From assembly GCA_039698075.1 (NCBI GenBank), contig JBDKTJ010000182.1:1-27968 (forward strand): 27,968 nt of DNA, in the 5' to 3' direction. This document shows, one piece after another, positions 1-6,804 of this stretch (the first letter of the stretch is position 1; the number at the start of each line of letters is the position of its first letter). A program made the translations under genes and the position numbers. The notes under the pieces are model-generated. The model saw only the letters and a list, made by a program, of their open reading frames with translations, did no database searches and had not been told where the DNA came from. Source of the DNA: JAJFVC01 sp039698075. GTDB lineage: Bacteria; Planctomycetota; Planctomycetia; Pirellulales; Thermoguttaceae.

Positions 1-497
1 ATTTGCTGAAGCTGGTCGAACTCGTCGGGTTCGCTGAAAAGTCCCGCCGCCCGACTCATCGCGTTTTGGAGCCGTCGCAGACTGATGTAATTGCCGCGGC
101 CCTTGACCAGCACGGCCGAAAACTCCAACGGGATGACGCTGTTCAACAGCGGCAGGTCTTTTTGGATCAGTTGTTCTTGCAGGCTGATCGTGTGGGTCGA
201 GACGACCACGCGCGGCGGTCGGCCGGACGACGGTTTCGAGTCGGCGTCCGCGGGCTTTGCGTCCTCCGCGGAATCCGGCGCATCGCTGGTTTGGCCGGAG
301 GCCGCCAAAATGGCCGGCACGAGATAGGCGAAACTTTTGCCGACGCCGGTGCCGGCTTCGACCGCCAAGTGATGCGGTTGGCAAATCGCGCGATCGACCG
401 CCTCGGCCATGTCGAGTTGTTGCGTGCGATGTTCGTAGCCGGGCAATCGCGCCGCAATGCGTCCGCCGGGGCCGAGGATTTCGAGGGGTGAAAGCAT
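1..497 (-). CDS. dinG: DinG-type ATP-dependent DNA helicase, N-terminal part (cut by window edge)
   Basis: This is the first 165 codons of a superfamily 2 XPD/DinG-type helicase, an ATP-driven DNA unwinding enzyme used in repair and R-loop removal. Read leftward, the protein opens with ILGPGGRIAARLPGYEHR. It then shows a Walker A segment EAGTGVGKSFAYLVP at about residues 42-56, a motif Ia-like stretch STHTISLQEQLIQKDLPLL, and VLVKGRGNYISLRRL. In E. coli DinG the residue after the equivalent GRGHYV is the first cysteine of the 4Fe-4S cluster; here that position is serine, so this member may lack the cluster. The ATG at 497 matches the family N-terminus, although no clear Shine-Dalgarno precedes it. 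It lies 34 bp downstream of the MBL gene on the same strand, so the two probably form an operon. The remainder, including the helicase motifs that confirm DinG over related families, is outside the window. Confidence 0.78.
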   Translation of the reverse strand, partial: MLSPLEILGPGGRIAARLPGYEHRTQQLDMAEAVDRAICQPHHLAVEAGTGVGKSFAYLVPAILAASGQTSDAPDSAEDAKPADADSKPSSGRPPRVVVSTHTISLQEQLIQKDLPLLNSVIPLEFSAVLVKGRGNYISLRRLQNAMSRAAGLFSEPDEFDQLQQ

Positions 498-531
498 GGA
501 GGGAACTCGCAAGGCGTCGCTGGCCGGTGGT

Positions 532-1554
532 TTACGCGACCGAATATCGAAACACGACGTTGGGGTCGCCGCCCTGGAGTTGTTCAAAATCGACGACGCT
601 CAGCAGCCCTCGCTGGTGCAAATATTCGACGCGAGCGCCGACGTCGGTGATGGCCAGCACGGCCCGAAACCCCGTCACCTCAGGATACAACAACTTGGTG
701 ATTTCGTCGACGGACAGCGGACGGGCGGCCTCCTGGAGCGAGCCTAACAATCGTTCGAGCCGTCGGTGGTGCGAAGCCCGGATCGCGTCGATTCGCTCGT
801 ACAGGTTGGTGACCGTTTGTTCGTGAGCGGCCAGGGTCAGCTCGAAGCCTGGAATTCGCTGCACTTTGTCGAGCGATTCCAGATAGTGGCCCAACCCGGT
901 GTACGGCGCGGCGCACTCGGGCCATTGCTGTGGAATGGTGCGCGCCAGGACGTGGTCGGACGAAAGCAAAATATTGCCCACGCCGAGGCAAAGGTGGCCC
1001 GGCGAGTGACCGGGGGTGTGGATCACGTGGAGTCCGTCCAACCGTTGGCCGTCTTCCAAAAGCCGCCCGACCGGAACGCTTTCGACCGGCTGGTTGTTGA
1101 ACCGCAAATCGCGGAGCAATTGGGCCCGACGTTTCGGCTCGACGCCCGACTGGCGGAAATAGTTGTCCAGCCGAAAATTGCTGATGGCGACGTGTTCGCG
1201 ATAGGAAGCGACCGCACCGACCTCCAGCGGATGCACGGCCACTTCGGCGTGGGTGCGTCGAACCAGATCGGCCAGCCCACCGAGGTGATCGACGTGTCCG
1301 TGGCTGACGATGATCCGGCGGATGTCGCCGAGTTGGACGGATTCGCCGAATTGCGTTCGGACGGCGTCAAGGCCGGCGAGAATTTGTTGCGTGCAATGGC
1401 CGACGCCGCTGCCAGTGTCGACCAGCGTCGGGGGACCGGCTTCCAACAGCAAGTGGACGCGGGCGGAGAGTGTTTCGAACGCTTGGCAGGGAATGCGATA
1501 AATCCGCACGCCGGAATTCGAGACGTATTTTTTGACGGGTGGCAGAGCAGGCAT
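532..1554 (-). CDS. MBL-fold metallo-hydrolase with C-terminal winged-helix domain (LACTB2-like)
   Basis: A 340-residue metallo-beta-lactamase-fold hydrolase, probably cytoplasmic because no signal peptide is visible. The dinuclear metal site is complete: SHGHVDHLGG gives H85, H87, D89 and H90, HTPGHSPGH gives H183, SSDHVL gives D200, and LAAHE gives H244. The roughly 90 residues after H244 contain YERIDAIRASHHRRLERLL, ALSVDE-like and TDVGARVEYLHQRGLL segments. These fit the beta-lactamase-associated winged-helix domain found in LACTB2-like hydrolases and nucleases. The substrate cannot be read from sequence; related enzymes act on thioesters such as hydroxyacyl-glutathione, or on RNA. No obvious ribosome binding site precedes ATG 1554, but no better in-frame start exists. 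Its stop lies 34 bp before the DinG start, which suggests cotranscription. Confidence 0.85.
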   Translation of the reverse strand: MPALPPVKKYVSNSGVRIYRIPCQAFETLSARVHLLLEAGPPTLVDTGSGVGHCTQQILAGLDAVRTQFGESVQLGDIRRIIVSHGHVDHLGGLADLVRRTHAEVAVHPLEVGAVASYREHVAISNFRLDNYFRQSGVEPKRRAQLLRDLRFNNQPVESVPVGRLLEDGQRLDGLHVIHTPGHSPGHLCLGVGNILLSSDHVLARTIPQQWPECAAPYTGLGHYLESLDKVQRIPGFELTLAAHEQTVTNLYERIDAIRASHHRRLERLLGSLQEAARPLSVDEITKLLYPEVTGFRAVLAITDVGARVEYLHQRGLLSVVDFEQLQGGDPNVVFRYSVA

Positions 1555-1788
1555 TTTTTCAATGGGGGGTGGATCGCTGAACCTGTCCGTGAGAGGGGCG
1601 TATCCTTAAATACCCCCGCGGTGGGTCGGCGACCGATTCATCAAGCGTTGGTTTACCCGAAGCGCCGTGGTTTCGCAAGGCAAAAACCCGGGATGTTTGG
1701 AGATGTCGTTCGATTTCAAACCTGTTTTCGCAAAAAGAAGACTTGGATTTCTTTACGTTGCCAAAATTCGCCGTTTTTACTTCGCTGT

Positions 1789-1805
1789 TTGGCACGCCGC
1801 TTGCT
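1789..1805 (+). promoter_or_regulatory. sigma54 (-24/-12) promoter for the ZraP-like gene
   Basis: TTGGCACGCCGCTTGCT matches the sigma54 consensus YTGGCACG-N4-TTGCW at every defined position. The invariant GG (1791-1792) and GC (1803-1804) are exactly 12 bp apart. Transcription would start near 1816, giving a leader of about 240 nt before the ATG at 2057. A sigma54 activator of the NtrC family is encoded at 5401-6738, so the expected activator is local. I see no convincing enhancer-type palindrome in 1600-1780. Confidence 0.85.
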
Positions 1806-2010
1806 AATGAGTTCTATCGAGATCGGCCCCGCGGGCCTTGGCCGACCTTGTTGGAGGAACGAGAAGCAGGAATCGCGAGATAGGCGTCTTGCCGCGATTC
1901 TTCGAGGGTTGTGGACTCGGCGCGAGTGATTTTGGTATCTTGTATAGCAGGGGAAACTGGTCCGTCGTCGGTGGGCCAGGGCTGCAAAACGATTCCAAAA
2001 GGACCCGCAA

Positions 2011-2038
2011 CGATATGCAAAACTTGCAAGGCGCCCAA
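2011..2038 (+). promoter_or_regulatory. leader inverted repeat, copy 1 (TGCAA-N3-TTGCA)
   Basis: TGCAA AAC TTGCA at 2016-2028 is a perfect 5-3-5 inverted repeat, 28 nt before the ATG of the ZraP-like gene. The surrounding 27 bases are 19/27 identical to the leader of the next gene (2983-3009), which carries the same arms. Shared position and sequence suggest a common regulator site or RNA stem-loop. The role is inferred. Confidence 0.5.
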
Positions 2039-2056
2039 CCAGGGGAGAGTCGAATC

Positions 2057-2596
2057 ATGCGTGTTGCACCTGTTGTGCTGATTGCCACGACGGTTCTTTT
2101 CGGCGCGGCCCTGGTGGCCGTGACCGAAGACGTCGGCGCTCCGAAGAAACCGTCGCAGGCGAACGAGCAGCAAAAGGCGGTCGCGTTGAAGGCCAATATG
2201 AACGCCATGGCGTTGCTCGAAGCCAAATGGCATCGGGCCGTGGCCGATCTGCTTGAAGCTCGGGCGACCGAGACGCCCGACAAGGCCAAGATCGAATCGC
2301 TGGTCAAGGAAGTGCGGAAGCTGGCCGATCAAATGCGCAGCGAGCGTGCGAAACTCCGTCCGGGTGACCAGCGGTATGGCGGTCATCGCCATTATCGCAA
2401 CCGTGGCCTGTGGCCGGACGACAATGGTGATTTTGGTCGAGGCGGACCCGGCGGACCCGGCGGACCCGGCGGACCTGGTGGGCCCGACGGACCTGGCGGA
2501 CCCGGCATGGGGCCTGGACAGGGCATGGGGCCTGGTCCCGGTATGGGCCGGCCTGACGATCGAGATTCCCGTGAGGAATCCCAAGAAAAGAAATAA
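2057..2596 (+). CDS. ZraP/Spy-like periplasmic protein with Gly/Pro-rich tail
   Basis: A 179-residue secreted protein. Residues 1-22 are a signal peptide (MRVAPVVLIATTVLFGAALVAV). Residues 40-102 are a charged helical region, ALLEAKWHRAVADLL...PDKAKIESLVKEVRKLADQMRSERAKL. It follows the pattern of E. coli ZraP (L-x-x-PPDSSKINAVAKEMENLRQSLDELRVKR), a zinc-binding periplasmic chaperone of the Spy/CpxP-type metal-resistance family. The tail has H110/H112 and seven Gly-Gly-Pro units (129-149), then GMGPGQGMGPGPGMG, recalling ZraP's Gly/Met-rich C-terminus. ATG 2057 is chosen because AGGGGAGAG at 2041-2049 is well placed and the signal peptide starts there. It has its own sigma54 promoter and terminator and lies upstream of a ZraSR-like pair. 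Assignment is by pattern and context; the typical ZraP terminal Cys/His cluster is reduced. Confidence 0.65.
   Translation: MRVAPVVLIATTVLFGAALVAVTEDVGAPKKPSQANEQQKAVALKANMNAMALLEAKWHRAVADLLEARATETPDKAKIESLVKEVRKLADQMRSERAKLRPGDQRYGGHRHYRNRGLWPDDNGDFGRGGPGGPGGPGGPGGPDGPGGPGMGPGQGMGPGPGMGRPDDRDSREESQEKK
2441..2503 (+). repeat. 9-bp tandem repeat encoding Gly-Gly-Pro
   Basis: Seven consecutive 9-bp units based on GGCGGACCC, with one or two changed bases in units 4-6. They lie inside the ZraP-like coding region and encode GGP/DGP triplets. Near-identical units such as 2441-2467 are a likely place for length variation between strains. Confidence 0.9.
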
Positions 2597-2675
2597 TATG
2601 GAAGCAGGCTTACAGCAAGGGATGGCCGGATAACAGTTTGGCCCACACGCCGGCTGTACTGAGCTTGTAGGTTGC

Positions 2676-2720
2676 ACCTTGGTCGATTGCGGCTCACGTC
2701 GCGTCGACCAAGGTTTTTTT
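2676..2720 (+). terminator. intrinsic terminator after the ZraP-like gene
   Basis: ACCTTGGTCGA (2676-2686) pairs perfectly with TCGACCAAGGT (2704-2714) and is followed directly by a run of Ts to 2720. It lies 80 nt after the stop codon, so the ZraP-like gene is a separate transcription unit. Confidence 0.9.
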
Positions 2721-2779
2721 ATGCGCCCGTCGTCGAGCGGGCCGCCAAGCCGGCATCCAAGCAAACATCAATAGATCGC

Positions 2780-2795
2780 CGGCACGAGAGTTGCA
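2780..2795 (+). promoter_or_regulatory. sigma54 (-24/-12) promoter for the Arg/Gly-repeat secreted protein
   Basis: CGGCACGAGAGTTGCA matches the sigma54 consensus TGGCACG-N4-TTGCW except for the first T. GG (2781-2782) and GC (2793-2794) are exactly 12 bp apart. The predicted start near 2806 leaves a leader of about 228 nt to ATG 3034, almost the same geometry as the upstream gene. It begins 60 bp after the preceding terminator. Confidence 0.75.
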
Positions 2796-2982
2796 CTTCT
2801 GCATGGACGGACTTGGCTTCTCTGGGCCATGCCGGGTCTTGTGGGGCGGAACAAACGTCACCAAGGCGTTCTGCGGCGTTTCTCCGCGAAAACCATGGCT
2901 TGCTCGAACAGGCGACGACCAACGGACGGCATGACCAAAACAGGCTGGCAGCCGTGCAAGAACGTTCCGCGCCGAGCGAGCC

Positions 2983-3009
2983 GGATGTGCAACTATTGCA
3001 GAACGCCGA
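2983..3009 (+). promoter_or_regulatory. leader inverted repeat, copy 2 (TGCAA-N3-TTGCA)
   Basis: TGCAA CTA TTGCA at 2988-3000 has the same arms and 3-nt spacer as the copy at 2016-2028 and sits 33 nt before ATG 3034. Similarity extends outward: a TGCAAGAACGTTCC-like stretch lies about 30 nt upstream in both leaders, and CGCC plus AA follow the repeat. The function is unknown. Confidence 0.5.
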
Positions 3010-3033
3010 AATCAAATTGGGAGGTGTCTGGCG

Positions 3034-3624
3034 ATGCGACGCACGATGTTTTTGTTGGCCGCCGTGACAGTCTTCAGCGGCATGGCCCTGGCTGTTCTGG
3101 CGCAAAGTCCCGAGCGACGAAAAGCTCCGGACGACGGACCAAAGGCTGAGGTAAAGGCTCCGGACGACGCGGCTGATCCCGGCCGTGGACCCGAAGCGGG
3201 ACGGCCGAGTCGTGACGAAGGGCGCGACCGCGACTTTGGACCTCCGGGTCGTCGAGACGGTTCTCGGCGGGAGTTCTGCCCATGGCGCGGTGAAGGTCGT
3301 GGTTCCGAGTTCGGTCGGTCGCGACGTGGCGAAGGACGCGGGCCGGAGTTTGGTCGAGATCGTGGCGAAGATCGCGGGCCCGAGTTTGGTCCTCCGGGTC
3401 GTTGGGAGGGTCATCGCCGGGCGTGCTGTCCGTGCTGCGGCCGAGAATTCGGACCGGAGTACGGTCGAGATCGTGACGAAGGGCGTGGACCCGAGTTCGG
3501 TCCACCACGTCACGGCGAAGGTCGCGGCCCTGAAGCTCGAGTTGGCTGGGACAAGGAGCGTGGTCCCGAAGCCGGTCCGCATCGGGGCGATCCTCGGCCG
3601 CCTCGATCGGAGCGGGACGATTGA
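3034..3624 (+). CDS. secreted Arg/Glu/Gly-repeat protein of unknown function
   Basis: I do not recognise a family. The 196-residue product begins with a clear signal peptide (MRRTMFLLAAVTVFSGMALAVLA, cleavage around residue 23). The rest is low-complexity and highly charged. Degenerate 12-13 residue units of the form GEGRGPEFG(R/P) occur at 86-98, 99-110, 111-123, 148-160 and 161-168, with a related start at 61. Two cysteine sites interrupt the repeats, FCPW (81-84) and CCPCC (131-135), which could bind metal or form disulfides. GGGAGG at 3019-3024 precedes ATG 3034. It is flanked by its own sigma54 promoter and terminator, directly before the histidine kinase, so I infer a second target of the adjacent regulator. 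Third-base choice resembles neighbouring genes, supporting real coding despite the low complexity. Confidence 0.6.
   Translation: MRRTMFLLAAVTVFSGMALAVLAQSPERRKAPDDGPKAEVKAPDDAADPGRGPEAGRPSRDEGRDRDFGPPGRRDGSRREFCPWRGEGRGSEFGRSRRGEGRGPEFGRDRGEDRGPEFGPPGRWEGHRRACCPCCGREFGPEYGRDRDEGRGPEFGPPRHGEGRGPEARVGWDKERGPEAGPHRGDPRPPRSERDD
3289..3537 (+). repeat. degenerate tandem repeat inside the secreted repeat protein
   Basis: Units of about 36-39 bp encode (G/D)E(G/D)RGPEFG plus RDR, RSRR or PPRH. There are five recognisable copies, separated once by a Cys-rich insert (residues 124-147). The encoded amino acids are better conserved than the codons, which suggests selection on the protein. Confidence 0.75.
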
Positions 3625-3686
3625 GGCCTCGGTGGCTTGTACGGTTGATCCCGAAGTATAACAGCCACGTTGGTGGGAATCGAATC

Positions 3687-3723
3687 GCGGGGTGGACGGC
3701 TGTCGTCTACCCCGCCTTTTTTT
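3687..3723 (+). terminator. intrinsic terminator before the histidine kinase
   Basis: GCGGGGT (3687-3693) pairs with ACCCCGC (3709-3715). The stem extends by GAC/GTC past one mismatch, and a T run follows at 3717-3723. It separates the repeat-protein gene from the kinase gene. Confidence 0.9.
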
Positions 3724-3783
3724 CACTGGGCCGCGAAAACCGCCGAGGCGGCAACGTCGCCGCAGATCGATGCCGATTCCCGA

Positions 3784-3811
3784 TTGACGCGGAGGCCAAT
3801 TGTGCGACAAT
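3784..3811 (+). promoter_or_regulatory. sigma70-like promoter of the histidine kinase, giving a near-leaderless mRNA
   Basis: TTGACG (3784-3789), a 16-bp spacer and GACAAT (3806-3811). The expected start is near 3818, only a few bases before ATG 3820, and no Shine-Dalgarno is present there. The -10 lies in a small inverted repeat, ATTGT-GCG-ACAAT. Confidence 0.5.
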
Positions 3812-3819
3812 GATTTTCT

Positions 3820-5364
3820 ATGCACGAAAATGCACCAATGCACTGGCAACGAGGGGTTACGGTGGCGGCGCTGCTGTTGGCCTGGGCCTTGTTGGTCGTC
3901 TGGCAATGGCAGGAATATAACGCCGAATGCGCCGTGGCGCGCGAGGGCGTGCGGCGTCAGGCCGATTCTGTGATGAATGCGCTGGTCGGCGGCGTTCAGT
4001 CGCATCGGCGTCTCGGACGCTTTCTGGAAGACGCATTGCAGGGCATGCTCGACGCGCTGGCTAAGTCGCAAGACATTTTGGCCGTAGCGGTCGTTTCGAG
4101 CGATCAGCGTTTGTCGCTTTCGGCGGGCGACGCCAAGCTGTTGAACTTGAAGTCGCCGATCGAGCCCGGGCAAAGTTGGCAGGACGCAGGGTTTCGTTAT
4201 GCCGTCGCATTTCAGGTGCTGCCCGAAATGCCAGGCCCTGGACCCGGTGGATTTGGGCCGCCCGGTCCGGCCGGATCGCCGCCGTGGCCCATGATCTCCG
4301 AAGGATCGATCACGGGGCAATTGTCGCCATCCGGTGCGTCTTCCACGGCGAAACGGCCCGGAGCGTCGGATCGGCAGTCCGCGGACAGCCATCGCGACGG
4401 TCGCGGCTCGGGGCGGGGACGCGGCGCCAACTGGAAGTCCGAACGACGCGAGCAGGCGACGTTTGAGGGAATGCCGGGGGACATGCAGCCGCCGACGACC
4501 GGACGAATTTTTGCCGTCCTGTTGTTGGATCGGAGCCGCACGGACGAGCAGATTTCCCGGTTCGCCTGGTTGCGCGGTTCGGTGGTGCTGGCCGGCGGGC
4601 TGGTGATTTTGAGTATTGCGTTGGCATGGCGGGCGACGGTTCGGCTTGCCGACGCGCGGGGCCAAGCGAGGCTGCTGGAGAACGAGGCCCGGCATTTGCG
4701 GGAATTGAGTCAGGCATCGTCCGGGCTGGCTCACGAAACGCGCAATCCGCTCGGCTTGATTCGCGGCTGGACCCAACGCTGGGCGCAGTCGATCCGCGAC
4801 AATCCACAGCAACAGCAGCAGGCCCAATTGGTCATCGAGGAATGCGATCGGGTGACGGCCCGGATCAATCAGTTTTTGGCGTTCGCCCGGCCGTGCGAAC
4901 CGAGACCGACCGACGTGCGGCCGGCAGACGTCGTGGCCGAGTTGGCCGTGTTGCTCGAGCCGGACCTGGACGCCAAGCGGCTCCGATTGGTTGCCGCCCC
5001 GTCGATGGGCAACAAGACGGTTCGGGCCGACCGCGAGATGTTTCGGCAGGCATTGTTCAATTTGGCGCAAAACGCCATCGAGTTTTCGTCCGAGGGGGCG
5101 ACGGTCGAGGTGGATGCGAAACCGGGGGCGGCCGGCGCGTTGCGGATCGAAGTGATCGATCGCGGGCCGGGCGTGCCGCCGGAGGCTGTCGATTTGCTGT
5201 TCACGCCGTATCACACGACTCGCTCAAACGGCACCGGGTTGGGCTTGGCCATCGTGCGTCGCATCGCCACGGCGCACGACTGGACCGTCGGGTATTCCCC
5301 GCGACCGGGCGGCGGCGCGATTTTTTGGATCGACACCGCCTCGGCAATTCATGGACGATCCTAA
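3820..5364 (+). CDS. membrane sensor histidine kinase, ZraS/NtrB type
   Basis: A 514-residue inner-membrane sensor kinase, the likely partner of the response regulator 36 bp downstream. TM1 spans about residues 13-29 and TM2 about 253-270, enclosing a periplasmic domain of roughly 220 residues. That domain contains a Pro/Gly-rich stretch (138-157) and a basic, Ser-rich stretch (165-215). The HisKA H-box is SSGLAHETRNPLG with phospho-acceptor H305. The ATPase domain shows the N-box NLAQNAIEF (414-422), G1 DRGPGVP (447-453) and G2 GTGLGLAIVRR (471-481). No HAMP domain is evident between TM2 and the H-box. ZraS and related NtrB-like kinases share this layout and pair with sigma54 activators. ATG 3820 fits the promoter; ATG 3838 is a possible alternative that keeps TM1. 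The signal sensed is unknown; context points to envelope or metal stress. Confidence 0.88.
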   Translation: MHENAPMHWQRGVTVAALLLAWALLVVWQWQEYNAECAVAREGVRRQADSVMNALVGGVQSHRRLGRFLEDALQGMLDALAKSQDILAVAVVSSDQRLSLSAGDAKLLNLKSPIEPGQSWQDAGFRYAVAFQVLPEMPGPGPGGFGPPGPAGSPPWPMISEGSITGQLSPSGASSTAKRPGASDRQSADSHRDGRGSGRGRGANWKSERREQATFEGMPGDMQPPTTGRIFAVLLLDRSRTDEQISRFAWLRGSVVLAGGLVILSIALAWRATVRLADARGQARLLENEARHLRELSQASSGLAHETRNPLGLIRGWTQRWAQSIRDNPQQQQQAQLVIEECDRVTARINQFLAFARPCEPRPTDVRPADVVAELAVLLEPDLDAKRLRLVAAPSMGNKTVRADREMFRQALFNLAQNAIEFSSEGATVEVDAKPGAAGALRIEVIDRGPGVPPEAVDLLFTPYHTTRSNGTGLGLAIVRRIATAHDWTVGYSPRPGGGAIFWIDTASAIHGRS

Positions 5365-5400
5365 AATCGAGAACCGCGCGTTGCGGGAGAATCGGATGTC

Positions 5401-6738
5401 ATGACAGACTCGCCTCGAACCATTTTGATCGTCGACGACGACGCGGCACAGCGGCGTTTGCTGGGCGATTTCGTTGGGTCATTGGGCTTTCGGACCACCG
5501 AGGCCGACTCGGGCGAGGCCGCGCTCGAGAGCATTGGCCGCCAACGGCCCGACATGGTTTTGCTCGACGTCCGGCTGCCCGGCATGGACGGCATCGCCAC
5601 GCTGGCCGAAATCCGCAAGATCACGGGCAACCTGCCGGTGCTGCTGATCACGGCGCACGGGCATCTGCGTCAGGCGGTCGAAGCGATCAAGAGCGGCGCC
5701 GACGATTATCTACTGAAGCCGCTGGATTTGGACGAGTTGGAAGTGGCAATTCTCGACGCCCTGGGCGCGGTGGCCGGCGAGCCGTCGGCCGGCGAACGCA
5801 CGATGCCGGAGTTGCCGTCCGGATTCGTGTGCGAAAGCGCCGCGATGCGTCGGGTGCTGGAAACGGCCGCCGTCGTGGCGCCGTCGAACGCGCCGGTGTT
5901 GATTCTTGGCGAAAGCGGGGCCGGCAAGGAAGTCATCGCCCGACTGATTCACGCATGGAGCCCGCGGTCGGCCGGTCCGCTGGTGGCGGCCAACTGCGCC
6001 GGCTTGCCCGAGTCGCTGATCGAAAGCGAATTGTTCGGCCACACGAAAGGCGCGTTCACCGGCGCGGACGCGGCCCGGCAGGGATTCTTTCGGGCGGCCA
6101 ACGGCGGCACGCTGTTTCTCGATGAAATCGGCGATCTGCCGTTGCCGTTGCAGCCGAAATTGCTTCGGGCGCTCGAGTCGGGACAAATTACGCCGGTCGG
6201 AAGCGACACGCCGGTGCAAATCGACACCCGATTGGTCGCGGCCACCAATCGCGACCTGGCCGAGGCGGTTCGGGCGGGACGTTTTCGCGACGACCTTTAC
6301 TACCGCATCAACGTGGTCGAGTTGATCGTGCCGCCGTTGCGAGAGCGGTCGGACGACGTGCTGCCGCTGGCCGATCGGTTTGCGGGCGAGTTCGCCGGCG
6401 GTCCGGTTCGGCTGTCGCCTCAAGCGACGCAGTGTTTGTTGACGCATCGTTGGCCGGGCAACGTCCGCGAGTTGCGCAACGCCATTCAGCGGGCGTGTCT
6501 GCTCTGCCGCGGCGACGTGATTTTGCCCGAACATCTGCCGCCAAAAATCGCCGCATTGGCCGCGGGCGACGCGACGCCGGGCGAGTCGCCGTCCGGGCGG
6601 CTTTCGCAAGTCGAACGGGCGACCATTTTGGCCACGCTCGAAGAATGCGGAGGCAACCGGACCCATGCCGCCAAGAAGCTCGGCATCAGCCGCCGGGCGC
6701 TGATCTACAAACTCCGCGCGATCGAGCAGCAGTTGTAG
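5401..6738 (+). CDS. NtrC-family sigma54-dependent response regulator, ZraR type
   Basis: A 445-residue cytoplasmic transcription activator. The receiver domain (7-120) has acidic pocket D12-D14, phospho-acceptor D56 in LLDVRLPGMDG, the T/K switch region ITAHG and LLKPLDL. The AAA+ domain (about 140-375) has Walker A GESGAGKE (170-177), the sigma54-contacting loop GAFTGA (217-222) and Walker B GGTLFLDEIGDL (235-246). The arginine-finger region FRDDLYYRINV and LPPLRER-type motif follow. The Fis-type HTH is at 405-440 (ATLEECGGNRTHAAKKLGISRRALIYKL). All features needed for sigma54 activation are intact. GGGAGA at 5385-5390 precedes ATG 5401; the ATG at 5396 is out of frame and closes at once. 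It is probably cotranscribed with the kinase and is the obvious activator for the two sigma54 promoters upstream. Confidence 0.95.
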   Translation: MTDSPRTILIVDDDAAQRRLLGDFVGSLGFRTTEADSGEAALESIGRQRPDMVLLDVRLPGMDGIATLAEIRKITGNLPVLLITAHGHLRQAVEAIKSGADDYLLKPLDLDELEVAILDALGAVAGEPSAGERTMPELPSGFVCESAAMRRVLETAAVVAPSNAPVLILGESGAGKEVIARLIHAWSPRSAGPLVAANCAGLPESLIESELFGHTKGAFTGADAARQGFFRAANGGTLFLDEIGDLPLPLQPKLLRALESGQITPVGSDTPVQIDTRLVAATNRDLAEAVRAGRFRDDLYYRINVVELIVPPLRERSDDVLPLADRFAGEFAGGPVRLSPQATQCLLTHRWPGNVRELRNAIQRACLLCRGDVILPEHLPPKIAALAAGDATPGESPSGRLSQVERATILATLEECGGNRTHAAKKLGISRRALIYKLRAIEQQL

Positions 6739-6804
6739 TGCATGGATCAACGAGAAACCATGGTTCGACATTCAGACTCACACAACGGCCTAGAGGAGAA
6801 CGCC

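Noticed and set aside
1838..2056. Longer reading of the ZraP-like protein from 1838
   Set aside because: The signal peptide and a well-placed ribosome binding site begin at 2057. The extension has no hydrophobic or conserved content and lies in the leader.
3672..3690. GG/GC pair with 12-bp spacing before the kinase gene
   Set aside because: The flanking bases (TGGGAA and ATCGC) do not match the sigma54 consensus, and the site overlaps a terminator stem.
2719..5214. Very long open frame (831 codons) on the minus strand
   Set aside because: It runs antisense to the repeat protein and the histidine kinase, both of which have clear motifs. Its product is low-complexity and Arg/Ser-rich, as expected for the complement of high-GC coding DNA.
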